A DNA stretch of 42,166 bases, taken from the NCBI GenBank assembly GCA_038230275.1, contig JBBRNO010000044.1, forward strand, positions 1 through 42,166. The letters run 5' to 3'. The stretch comes from JANXXV01 sp038230275. GTDB lineage: Bacteria > Acidobacteriota > Terriglobia > Bryobacterales > Bryobacteraceae. How positions within the stretch are numbered: position 1 is the first letter of the stretch; every line of letters starts with the position of its first letter. The notes beneath the pieces are model-generated. The model made no database searches and had not been told where the DNA came from. It saw only the letters and a program-made list of their open reading frames with translations. Position numbers and translations under genes: made by a program. Below are positions 33,603 through 42,012 of this stretch, piece by piece.

Positions 33603-34234
33603 AATCTCTCAGCAAACTATTCTTGGCTTTCGTAGTTGCGGCAGTTCTGGCGGCCGCTGAGATACCGAAAGTCACCTACTCGAAATCGTTTCCGGGCAGC
33701 GTTCCCGCCTACGTTGAGATAGAGGTTGCCTCGAACGGCAAGGCAGTCTACAAGGAAACGCCAAACGATCCCAATCCCATCGCCTACCAGATGCCCGAGG
33801 ATGACACCAAGGCCATCTTCGAGCTTTGCGAAAAGTTGGAGCACTTCAAGCGTCCCCTCGATGCCAATCTCAAGGTCGCCTTCATGGGCAAGAAGACCTT
33901 CAAGTACGAAAACGGCGCTGAAAAGAGCGAGACTACGTTCAACTATTCGCAGGATGAGGACGCCAAGCTGCTGCTCGACCGCTTTGAAAAGGTCTCCGAA
34001 ACCCAGTCGCTGTACTTCGATCTGGAACGGACCATTCGTTTCGATAAACTGGGAGTTCAAAAGTCGCTCTTGCAGATTGAGATGGCCCTGGATCGTAAAC
34101 GGCTGATTGGTGGCGAGCGATTTCTGCCGCTGCTCGATCGTATCGCCAAAAACGAAACCTACATGCACATGGCCCGGGAACGCGCGGCCACGCTGGCTGA
34201 TTTCTTCCGCAAGGACAAAGCGAAAGCCGAATGA
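33599..34234 (+). CDS. Unknown exported protein
   Basis: 211 residues from GTG 33599, overlapping the ruvC stop. The N-terminus MKSLSKLFLAFVVAAVLAAA is a signal peptide; the mature part begins EIPKVTYSK. Features are charged helices (DDTKAIFELCEKLEHFKRPL), a basic-rich FMGKKTFKYENG and a C-terminal helix HMARERAATLADFFRKDKAK. No family recognised. Its stop overlaps the TlpA-like gene (ATGA), so the two exported proteins are likely made together. Confidence 0.75.
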   Translation: MKSLSKLFLAFVVAAVLAAAEIPKVTYSKSFPGSVPAYVEIEVASNGKAVYKETPNDPNPIAYQMPEDDTKAIFELCEKLEHFKRPLDANLKVAFMGKKTFKYENGAEKSETTFNYSQDEDAKLLLDRFEKVSETQSLYFDLERTIRFDKLGVQKSLLQIEMALDRKRLIGGERFLPLLDRIAKNETYMHMARERAATLADFFRKDKAKAE

Positions 34235-35496
34235 AGTTTCTGCGCATTGCACTGGCCGGGCTCCTGCTGGCGGCGCTCAGTTCCGCGCAGCGAAAGCCTG
34301 ATCGATCCCTTCCCCCTTCCGAGGCCGAGCAAAAGGACCTGCGCACTGCTCTGGCCGAGGCAGGCAACAGTTCCATTGATTTTGCGCGGGTCCTCGAACA
34401 ACACCTGGCAAAATATCCCGACTCTGCACAAAGACCGGAACTGGAACTCGCATTAGTAAAGGCTGCACTGGAATCCAAAGACGACCGGCGCATTCTGATC
34501 TGGGGAGAAAAGATCCTGGCGCGCGAGATGGACGATCCACGGATTCTGGAGCGCGTGTCGCGAATCCTTTTGAATAGCGACGACAAGGACAGCGCCGAAA
34601 GAGCCTTGAAATATGCCCGCCGGTTCGAAGAAATCATGCGCATGCTGGATAAGGAGGAACCGCCCTCGCCTGCCAATCGTGCGCTGCGTGCCGACGAAAT
34701 CGACAAAGCCGTGGGCCGTGCCTTGGTTTTTCAGGCTCGCGCCACCGGAAATCTGGGCAGGATACCGGACGCGCTGCTGCTGGCGAATAAGAGCTTCGAT
34801 ACCTATCCCACCGCGGAATCGGCGCGGGAGATTGGCAAGTGGCTGGTGAAGTCCGGCAAGGAATCGGACGCCATTTCACATTACGCCGATGCCTTCGCGC
34901 TGGCCGATACAGACCGGCTGAAGGACCGCGCGAAGCTGGCGGAACTTTATCGCAAGGCAAAAAATTCCGAAACCGGGCTGGGGGATATTGTGCTGGAAGC
35001 GTTTGACCGCACCGATGCCTTGATGGCGGCCCGCAACGATGCGCAGCGCCAACTGGATCCGAATGCCAGTTTGACGAATCCGATGGACTACACCATTACC
35101 GCGCTGGACGGCACGAAGCTGAAATTGTCCTCTCTGCGCGGCAAAGTGGTCGTCATGGATTTTTGGGCCACCTGGTGCGGGCCTTGCAGGGCGCAGCATC
35201 CGCTCTACGAAGTTGTGAAGCAGAAGTTTGCCGCAAACAAAGACGTGGTGTTTCTCGCCATCAACAGCGACGAGGATCATGCGCTGGTGGCGCCGTTTCT
35301 CACCGCGCAAAATTGGAGCAAGAACAACGTCTATTTCGAAGATGGACTCTCGAATTTTCTACGCGTGTCTTCCATCCCCGCCACGCTGATTGTGGATAAG
35401 CAGGGCCGTGTCTACAGCCGCATGAACGGCTTTCTGCCTGACCGCTTCGTTGCCATGCTGACCGACCGCATCAAAGAAGCGCTGGAGGTCCGCTAG
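34231..35496 (+). CDS. Exported protein with helical repeat region and C-terminal TlpA/ResA-like thioredoxin domain
   Basis: 421 residues. Signal peptide (MKFLRIALAGLLLAALSSAQ). Residues about 40-275 are alpha-helical repeats of the TPR type (DKDSAERALKYARRFEEIM, KESDAISHYADAFALADTDR). The thioredoxin-like domain (about 285-421) has DFWATWCGPCRAQHP with the active WCGPC and the cis-Pro loop SSIPATLIVDKQGR. Likely reduces or oxidises disulfides of periplasmic partners held by the helical region. Overlaps the preceding gene by 4 bp; deoB follows with no gap. Confidence 0.9.
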   Translation: MKFLRIALAGLLLAALSSAQRKPDRSLPPSEAEQKDLRTALAEAGNSSIDFARVLEQHLAKYPDSAQRPELELALVKAALESKDDRRILIWGEKILAREMDDPRILERVSRILLNSDDKDSAERALKYARRFEEIMRMLDKEEPPSPANRALRADEIDKAVGRALVFQARATGNLGRIPDALLLANKSFDTYPTAESAREIGKWLVKSGKESDAISHYADAFALADTDRLKDRAKLAELYRKAKNSETGLGDIVLEAFDRTDALMAARNDAQRQLDPNASLTNPMDYTITALDGTKLKLSSLRGKVVVMDFWATWCGPCRAQHPLYEVVKQKFAANKDVVFLAINSDEDHALVAPFLTAQNWSKNNVYFEDGLSNFLRVSSIPATLIVDKQGRVYSRMNGFLPDRFVAMLTDRIKEALEVR

Positions 35497-36660
35497 ATGA
35501 AGTTCCGCCGCGTGATCTGGATTGTGCTGGACAGCGTGGGCATTGGCGAGATGCCGGACGCCGCCGCCTACGGTGACGTCGGCAGTGACACGCTAGGTAA
35601 CATTGCGAAGCAGCGGGCGTTGCACTTGCCGAATCTGTGTCGGCTGGGATTGGCCAATATCAAGCCTCTTACTGGACTGGCGCCCGCTTCCCAGCCTGTC
35701 GCGGCGTTTGGAAAGTGTACCCTCGCCTCTCCCGGTAAGGACACCACCACGGGGCATTGGGAAATGGTCGGCATTCATCTGGAGAAACCATTTCCGTTGT
35801 TTCCGCATGGATTTCCGCCGGAAGTGATGAACCAGTTTGAGAGCCGGATCGGCCGCCGTTCCTTGGGCAACTGTTCGGCATCGGGAACAGAGATCATCAA
35901 GGAACTAGGCGCGGAGCACGTCCGCACCGGATCGCCGATTGTTTATACCTCGGCGGACAGCGTGTTTCAGGTGGCGGCGCACGAAGACGTTATTCCGCTG
36001 TGGGAGCTCTACAAGATTTGTGAGACAGCGCGCGATATCCTGCGAGGTCCGTATGAGGTGGGGCGGGTGATTGCGCGTCCGTTTACTGGAGAGACCGGGG
36101 CCTTTACTCGCACCACGAACCGGCACGACTATGCGGTGCCTCCGCCCAAGGACATGCTGCTGGATCAGCTGGATGCTCGTAATGTTCCCGTGTTCAGCGT
36201 AGGCAAGATCTTCGATGTATTTCTGGGACGCGGCATTCGCGAGCAGGAGAAAACGAAGAGTAACGCCGATGGCATGGCCAAAACTCTGGAGGCAATGGCC
36301 GATACTCCGGATGGCTTGATCTTCGTCAATCTGGTGGACTTCGACCAGCAGTTTGGCCATCGCAACGACGTGGAAGGATACGCGCGCGCGCTAGAGGAAG
36401 TGGACGGTTGGTTGCCCACTCTGGACGCCGCACTGCAGCCCGGCGATCTGGTGATTCTGACCGCGGATCATGGTTGCGACCCAACCACGCCCAGTACCGA
36501 CCATAGCCGCGAATACGTGCCGCTGCTCGTGTATGGACCTGGCACGGCCTCTGTCAATTTAGGTACTCGCGCGACGCTTTCCGACATTGGGCAGACGGTG
36601 GCGGAGAACTTCGGCGCGCACTTAACGAAGGGCACCAGCTTCCTTGCTTTGCTAGGCTGA
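35497..36660 (+). CDS. deoB: Phosphopentomutase
   Basis: 387 residues. Interconverts ribose/deoxyribose 1- and 5-phosphates in nucleoside salvage. It is an alkaline-phosphatase superfamily enzyme with two Mn ions; motifs WIVLDSVGIGEMPDA, SPGKDTTTGHWEMVG (phospho-Thr site), NLVDFDQQFGHRND, ADHGCDPTTPSTDHSREYVP. A GGAGG (35485 region) inside the preceding gene's end is its ribosome site. No other nucleoside-salvage gene is nearby. Confidence 0.97.
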   Translation: MKFRRVIWIVLDSVGIGEMPDAAAYGDVGSDTLGNIAKQRALHLPNLCRLGLANIKPLTGLAPASQPVAAFGKCTLASPGKDTTTGHWEMVGIHLEKPFPLFPHGFPPEVMNQFESRIGRRSLGNCSASGTEIIKELGAEHVRTGSPIVYTSADSVFQVAAHEDVIPLWELYKICETARDILRGPYEVGRVIARPFTGETGAFTRTTNRHDYAVPPPKDMLLDQLDARNVPVFSVGKIFDVFLGRGIREQEKTKSNADGMAKTLEAMADTPDGLIFVNLVDFDQQFGHRNDVEGYARALEEVDGWLPTLDAALQPGDLVILTADHGCDPTTPSTDHSREYVPLLVYGPGTASVNLGTRATLSDIGQTVAENFGAHLTKGTSFLALLG

Positions 36661-36665
36661 TAGGT

Positions 36666-38375
36666 GTGCGCATTGCCTGTACTCTATTTACCGTTTCCCT
36701 GATTGGATGTTCCACTCTACAGCCTCAGAGCGTTACCGTATCGCCCAAGGAAATCACGATTCGGCAGGTTGCGGGCGGGCCCATCGGAATGGGGCGCGTG
36801 TTAACCATCGCGGCTACCGGAGAGCCCGTGGAATGGACGGCGTCGGCCTCGGTGGAAGGCGGCGAATCCTGGGTGGCTCTATCGGCGGCCGGCGGTAAGA
36901 CGCCAGGTTCGCTAAATGTAGACCTGGTGCACTGGCGGGCTGAAGCGCCGAAGCCCGGCCGCTACTCGGCCAGCGTCAAAATTTCAGCCCGCGGTGGCTC
37001 GGAAACGGTGAAGGTGGAGTGGATCGTGGTGGAGAACGTCCCCGGCCCCAAGTTCACCTATCTGGCCGGGCCTGCCGGATGCGAAACTCCGGCTGGCTAT
37101 CCGGATGCGGCGCTGTGCCATCCACTCGACCAATCGGCCATTGGCCGCTTTGTTGCGCCCGTTCCCGGAGCCACCTATGTAGATCCTAATTTTGGCGCGA
37201 AGATCAGGGTCCTAACTGGCATCGGGATCCACCACACCTATTCCACGCCGAATCCACTCAGCGCCAACAACACCTACCTGATGACATTTCCGGCGGATGG
37301 AACCTTTGATATTCTTTCCGCCGCCACGGGCAAGACCGTGGCGCGGAAGGTGGATGGGAACCAGAACTTTTTCTGGGACGCCAGTGACGATGACTCCTAC
37401 TACACGCTGGAGGGAGCAGCCATTTTTCGCTATGGCGTGAAGCAAAAGAAGCGGACCAAGGTGGCCGATTACGCAAAGCCGCCGTATAAGTTCACTGGCA
37501 TTGCGCGCGGTGGAACCGGCGACACATCCAAGGACAATTGGATTTCTTTCTTCGCCGAAAATGAAAAGCAGGTCTGCGCGCTGGACATCGCCAGTGCGAA
37601 AACCTACTGCGCCGACTATTCGAAATCTTCCGGTCCTCCGTTCGGGAAGATCGATTACAGCCTGATCAGCAAGGGAACCGATAAGACCAGCGGGAAGCGC
37701 TACGTGGTTCTGGTGGCCGCCGGCACGGCTCCAGGCTTTTATTCCGTGAACGCGCAATCCGGCAAACTGGATTTTGAGTTCCGCGGTCCGGAAGACATGG
37801 AGAGGGCAGGGAATCACGATGGCATTTGCGATCCCGGCGAGCGGTGTATGTATCCTTCCCATGCCGATACGCTAGAGGATTCGGCGGGGATTCAGTATCT
37901 GGTTTATAACAGCCAGACCGAAGTGCCTTGTGAGGTTTCGGTGGCCACTTATCAGCTGAATCGCGGCCCGAAAATAATGGAGCCGGCAGTGCTTGGCGGT
38001 GGACGCACGAAAGTGATGACACTTTGGAAGTGCCCGTTTCCAAATAGTCCAGGCCCCGATGAGCACGTGGCCTGCGCCAAGAAAGCACCATACTGCGTGA
38101 TCTCCACGGTTCCGCCCTTACGCGGGGCGAACGATGCGCCACTGCGGTTTGCGCATACCACCGAGATTCTCATTTTCCGTGAAAACGCGCTGGAAGTTCG
38201 CAGGCTGGCGCAGACTCGCAGCATGCCCATGCGTGAGGAGGCCGGAGAAAATTACTGGTCGCAATCGCATGGATCGATCTCAAACGACGCATCTTTGATT
38301 GTCTTCGATTCGAATTTCGGACAGGTGAAGGGGCATCGCGTGAACGTGCTGGAAACCGGCGTGGCCAAGCCCTAG
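36666..38375 (+). CDS. Lipoprotein with BACON/Ig-like N-terminal domain
   Basis: 569 residues from GTG 36666. The signal peptide ends VSLIGCS, a lipobox, so Cys is probably lipidated. Residues about 22-125 are a beta-rich domain (VTVSPKEITIRQVAGGP, ESWVALSAAGG, GRYSASVKISARGGSETVKV) resembling BACON/Ig-like adhesion domains. The remainder contains beta-propeller-like repeats (TYLMTFPADGTFDILSAATG, NQNFFWDASDDDSYYTLEG) and many cysteines such as GICDPGERCMYPSH. No catalytic motif was recognised. Its GTG is preceded by a weak AGGT 5 nt after the deoB stop. Confidence 0.75.
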   Translation: MRIACTLFTVSLIGCSTLQPQSVTVSPKEITIRQVAGGPIGMGRVLTIAATGEPVEWTASASVEGGESWVALSAAGGKTPGSLNVDLVHWRAEAPKPGRYSASVKISARGGSETVKVEWIVVENVPGPKFTYLAGPAGCETPAGYPDAALCHPLDQSAIGRFVAPVPGATYVDPNFGAKIRVLTGIGIHHTYSTPNPLSANNTYLMTFPADGTFDILSAATGKTVARKVDGNQNFFWDASDDDSYYTLEGAAIFRYGVKQKKRTKVADYAKPPYKFTGIARGGTGDTSKDNWISFFAENEKQVCALDIASAKTYCADYSKSSGPPFGKIDYSLISKGTDKTSGKRYVVLVAAGTAPGFYSVNAQSGKLDFEFRGPEDMERAGNHDGICDPGERCMYPSHADTLEDSAGIQYLVYNSQTEVPCEVSVATYQLNRGPKIMEPAVLGGGRTKVMTLWKCPFPNSPGPDEHVACAKKAPYCVISTVPPLRGANDAPLRFAHTTEILIFRENALEVRRLAQTRSMPMREEAGENYWSQSHGSISNDASLIVFDSNFGQVKGHRVNVLETGVAKP

Positions 38376-38383
38376 GCCTGCGC

Positions 38384-38389
38384 TACAAT
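38384..38389 (+). promoter_or_regulatory. -10-like box before tpiA
   Basis: TACAAT ends 10 nt before the ATG; no Shine-Dalgarno is visible between it and the start codon. Confidence 0.35.
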
Positions 38390-38399
38390 TGGTGTTCAC

Positions 38400-39149
<750 letters not shown>

Positions 39150-39169
39150 CCATTAACATCCAAGCCGCA

Positions 39170-39217
39170 AAACACAAACGGCAGACGGGGTAAGAACCCA
39201 GTCTGCCGTTTGTGTTT
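39170..39217. terminator. Strong bidirectional hairpin terminator
   Basis: AAACACAAACGGCAGAC (39170-39186) pairs perfectly with GTCTGCCGTTTGTGTTT (39201-39217); inside, GGG and CCC of the 14-nt loop can pair. It separates the convergent tpiA and M48 genes. A CCGCAA/TTGCGG pair (39165-39170, 39224-39229) can extend the base. On each strand the 3' arm ends in a short U-run (TGTGTTT or TGTGTTTT). Confidence 0.85.
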
Positions 39218-39244
39218 CTCTACTTGCGGGGGAGAAACTCGTAT

Positions 39245-40258
39245 TTAGGAAGGACGCCGTTTCAGCGTCGGCCGCTCGTCTTCTTCCGTGGTGCTGTCCT
39301 TCTTACCGTCCTTGCTATCGCCTTCAATCGGAGTCGTGCCGCCTCCCGGACCCTTCCGCAGTCTCGGCTTGTTGGCATCCTTGTCGTCCACCCGGCGGCG
39401 GTTGTGCATCGCCATCAGACGGCCCTTCACGTCGTTGAATTCGGAGGTCGTGACCACGTATTCGGGCTTCGCTTTCAAAATATCCTGGATATTCTTTTGC
39501 GCGGTCTTGATCCGGTCGTCGGTCGGTGGATGCGAAGCGAAAACCTTCGCCATCGTCCCCGGCTTCTTCTTCTCATCGGACTGAATCTTTTCGAAGAAGT
39601 CGACAAAGGACGTTGGATCGTACCCGGCCTTATAAAGGTACTGCAAGCCAAGCATATCGGCTTCGGATTCAAATCCGCGCGAGAACGAGAGGAAGCCCAG
39701 CGGCACCAGGATGCTGGTGGCCTGCCGGATACCGTATCCCGTCCATCCACCCATGAAGATCAGTGGAATGGTGGCCAGATTGACAATCTGCCCGCGAGTG
39801 GCCTGCCGGGTGCCGTGACGTGCGGCGATATGTGCAATCTCATGCGCCATCACGCCAGCCAGTTCCGATTCAGACTCGGCTTTCAAAATCAATCCCGAAT
39901 TCACAAAGAAGAAACCGCCGGGCAAAGCCATCGCGTTGACGTCTTCGCTATCCAGAACCTTGATGGTCACCGGAACCTTGGTGTCGGAGTTGCGAACCAG
40001 ATTCTGTCCCACGCGATTGACGTATTCGGCAATGATGGAATCGTCAATAATGCGGGCCGAACGCTCCACTTCCTGCGCCACTTGTTTGCCAAGAGCAATC
40101 TCTTTTTCAATCGAATAGAAATTGACGCCCTTGTCCACGTTCCGGTCGCCAATCGCATCCGGGTCTTTCTTCTTATTGTCTTTTGCAAAGCTACTGGCCG
40201 GAACTAGCAGCGCTAGTGCGGTCAGCAGTGAAAGGGGAGCGGCCAAAAGGCGATTCAT
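39245..40258 (-). CDS. Exported M48-family zinc metalloprotease (BepA-like)
   Basis: 337 residues. Signal peptide (MNRLLAAPLSLLTALALLVPASSFA). Zinc motif HEIAH (His139, Glu140, His143) followed by the third ligand in RGFESEADMLGLQYL. ALPGGFFFVNSGLI is conserved in the family. The C-terminal 60 residues are charged and Gly/Lys-rich (KGPGGGTTPIEGDSKDGKKD). BepA-like enzymes handle misassembled outer-membrane proteins; that role here is inference. AAGGAGTAAC precedes the ATG. A TATACT box (minus, 40296-40301) lies inside the upstream inverted repeat. Confidence 0.93.
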   Translation of the reverse strand: MNRLLAAPLSLLTALALLVPASSFAKDNKKKDPDAIGDRNVDKGVNFYSIEKEIALGKQVAQEVERSARIIDDSIIAEYVNRVGQNLVRNSDTKVPVTIKVLDSEDVNAMALPGGFFFVNSGLILKAESESELAGVMAHEIAHIAARHGTRQATRGQIVNLATIPLIFMGGWTGYGIRQATSILVPLGFLSFSRGFESEADMLGLQYLYKAGYDPTSFVDFFEKIQSDEKKKPGTMAKVFASHPPTDDRIKTAQKNIQDILKAKPEYVVTTSEFNDVKGRLMAMHNRRRVDDKDANKPRLRKGPGGGTTPIEGDSKDGKKDSTTEEDERPTLKRRPS

Positions 40259-40274
40259 CCGTTACTCCTTGACT

Positions 40275-40319
40275 GCCAGAGATGTTGCTACAACTAGTAT
40301 ATACCTCGGGATCTCTGGC
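40275..40319. promoter_or_regulatory. 9-bp inverted repeat in a divergent promoter region
   Basis: GCCAGAGAT (40275-40283) and ATCTCTGGC (40311-40319) are perfect inverted copies flanking 27 bp. The spacer holds GTTG-CTA-CAAC and, on the minus strand, TATACT. The element lies in the 101-bp gap between the M48 protease and the aminotransferase and may be an operator or leader structure. Confidence 0.35.
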
Positions 40320-40346
40320 CGAATGCGGGTTGCTAATTGTATAACG

Positions 40347-40352
40347 TATAGT
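40347..40352 (+). promoter_or_regulatory. -10-like box before the aminotransferase
   Basis: TATAGT ends 7 nt before the ATG at 40360. GGAAAG overlaps the gap, but spacing is too short for a normal ribosome site, so a leaderless transcript is possible. Confidence 0.4.
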
Positions 40353-40359
40353 CGGAAAG

Positions 40360-41502
40360 ATGGGTTTCAAATATTCCATAACGGACACGCAGGGCCTCGC
40401 GGTTCAATATCGGGACCAATTCCCGGTGACGGAAAAACTGGTGTACCTCAATCACGCCGGCGTCTCCCCGCTCTGCAAACCCGCGGCCGACGCCATGAAG
40501 GAACTGGCCGATGACGCCTGCCACTATGGCTCACTCCACTACGATCAATGGATGGACGCCTACGAAGGGCTGCGCGTTGCCACCGCCCGGCTGATCGGCG
40601 CGGAATGGCCGGAAATTGCCATCGTCAAGAATACTTCCGAAGGCATCGCCACCATCGGCATGGGCATCGATTGGCGTCCCGGCGACAAAGTGGTCGCATT
40701 TCAAGAAGAATTTCCGGCGAATTTCTATCCCTGGAAACGCCTGGAGGCGCGTGGAATTGAGGTAGTGTGGCTGTCGATTCTCGATCCGCTGGATAGGATC
40801 GACGAAGCGGCAAAGGGCGCCAGACTGCTGGCCGTCAGCTTTGTGCAATACCTCAGCGGCTTCCGTGCGGATTTGGAGGCGATCGGCGAAATCTGTGCCC
40901 GCCGCGGCTGCTTCTTCTTTGTCGATGCCATCCAGGGCATGGGCGCCTTTCCGCTGGATGTCCGCAGGTGCCGTATTCACGCTCTGGCGGCCGACGGACA
41001 CAAGTGGATGCTCGGACCGGAAGGCTGCGGCGTGCTCTATGTTTGCAAAGACATACAAGATTCGATTGAGCCGGTAGAATTCGGCTGGACCAACGTAGCC
41101 GGCTACAACGATTACGCCTCGCGCGACATGGCCCTGCGGACCGATGCAGGACGCTACGAATGCGGAACGCTGAACACCATCGGCTGCTTCGGTCTTCGCG
41201 CCGCCCTCGATTTCATCCTGGATGTCGGCGTCCAGCGAATCGGCACCCAGGTGCAAGCGCTGGCGGACCGGATAGCGGAAGGTGCAGTCTCCAAAGGCTA
41301 TGAAATCCTGGGCGAAAGAACGCCGCAAACGGGTGCCGGGATTGTCAGTTTCCGAAAAGCGGACGTGGATTCCCGCATGATCGTCCGGGACCTGAAATCG
41401 AAAGGCTTCATCGCGGCCCCACGTCAGGGCTGGGTGCGAACGTCCCCCCACTTCTACATCGGAATGGAAAAAATTGAAGCGCTGCTGGAAGCACTACCCT
41501 AG
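40360..41502 (+). CDS. Class V aminotransferase (cysteine desulfurase / isopenicillin N epimerase-like)
   Basis: 380 residues, PLP enzyme. The Schiff-base lysine is Lys215 in ADGHKWMLGPEG, and the PLP-N1 aspartate is Asp189 (FFFVDAIQG). KNTSEGIATIG binds the phosphate and the N-terminus LVYLNHAGVSPL fits the family. The conserved cysteine loop of true IscS/SufS is not evident near the C-terminus, so it is closer to the CsdA/epimerase/kynureninase-like branch than to IscS. The ferredoxin gene is tail-to-tail, sharing 4 bp (CTAG), so Fe-S work cannot be deduced from co-transcription. Confidence 0.9.
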   Translation: MGFKYSITDTQGLAVQYRDQFPVTEKLVYLNHAGVSPLCKPAADAMKELADDACHYGSLHYDQWMDAYEGLRVATARLIGAEWPEIAIVKNTSEGIATIGMGIDWRPGDKVVAFQEEFPANFYPWKRLEARGIEVVWLSILDPLDRIDEAAKGARLLAVSFVQYLSGFRADLEAIGEICARRGCFFFVDAIQGMGAFPLDVRRCRIHALAADGHKWMLGPEGCGVLYVCKDIQDSIEPVEFGWTNVAGYNDYASRDMALRTDAGRYECGTLNTIGCFGLRAALDFILDVGVQRIGTQVQALADRIAEGAVSKGYEILGERTPQTGAGIVSFRKADVDSRMIVRDLKSKGFIAAPRQGWVRTSPHFYIGMEKIEALLEALP

Positions 41503-41909
41503 GCGGGAACAGGTTCCGGTTTTCTCGGTGGCGGGATGGCATTCCCCAGATTCATGGAACCGCCCCCTTCGCTCACGTAATTCCGGTTCCACGAAGGAAT
41601 TTCAAAGGTGACATCGCCCATCACCACGCACTGGCAACCCAGCCTGGAATGCAGCGTAAGCCCCGGAGCCATCTCTAGCCGATCGGCTTCTTCTTCTTCC
41701 ATCTCGGAGAGCTGATTGTCGCCGCCGCCCTTCACAATCACATGGCAGGTGGTGCAGGCGTTATTCCCGCCGCAGGCATGTTCCAGGTGAATGCCGCTGT
41801 GCAAGCAAATATCCAGCAGAGACTCCGGTTTCCCGTGTTCCGAATAGGGCATTTTCCCCTTCTCGAACTCCACCGTCTTTCCCTCTGGCAAAATCGTAAC
41901 TTTCGGCAC
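41499..41909 (-). CDS. fdx: [2Fe-2S] ferredoxin, ISC/adrenodoxin-type
   Basis: 136 residues. Electron carrier with Cys46, Cys52, Cys55 and Cys92 (HACGGNNACTTCHV then RLGCQC), the C-x5-C-x2-C...C pattern of ISC-type ferredoxins. The start is GTG at 41909-41907, giving MPKVTILPEGKTVEF, the usual N-terminus; the in-frame extension through the 22-bp repeat is not protein-like. AAGGAG abuts the GTG too closely to work as a normal ribosome site, while TATAAT lies 6 nt upstream. The last 30 residues (NRNYVSEGGGSMNLGNAIPP and beyond) extend past the core. Confidence 0.9.
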   Translation of the reverse strand: MPKVTILPEGKTVEFEKGKMPYSEHGKPESLLDICLHSGIHLEHACGGNNACTTCHVIVKGGGDNQLSEMEEEEADRLEMAPGLTLHSRLGCQCVVMGDVTFEIPSWNRNYVSEGGGSMNLGNAIPPPRKPEPVPA

Positions 41910-41915
41910 TCCTTC

Positions 41916-41921
41916 ATTATA
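41916..41921 (-). promoter_or_regulatory. Perfect -10 box of the ferredoxin gene
   Basis: TATAAT on the minus strand ends 6 nt before the GTG. With normal geometry transcription would start at or next to the start codon, giving a leaderless mRNA. No consensus -35 is seen 16-18 bp upstream. Confidence 0.45.
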
Positions 41922-42012
41922 GCGAAGGCACGCCAATCGCAGGATGGCTAGCGGATTCTGAAGACACTTCGATTCCTGAAGAACGGTTTTACTGAGAGCT
42001 TCGTCAGTGCGC

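Noticed and set aside
40330..40352. Normal sigma-70 promoter TTGCTA...TATAGT before the aminotransferase
   Set aside because: The spacing is only 11 bp, too short for a functional -35/-10 pair.
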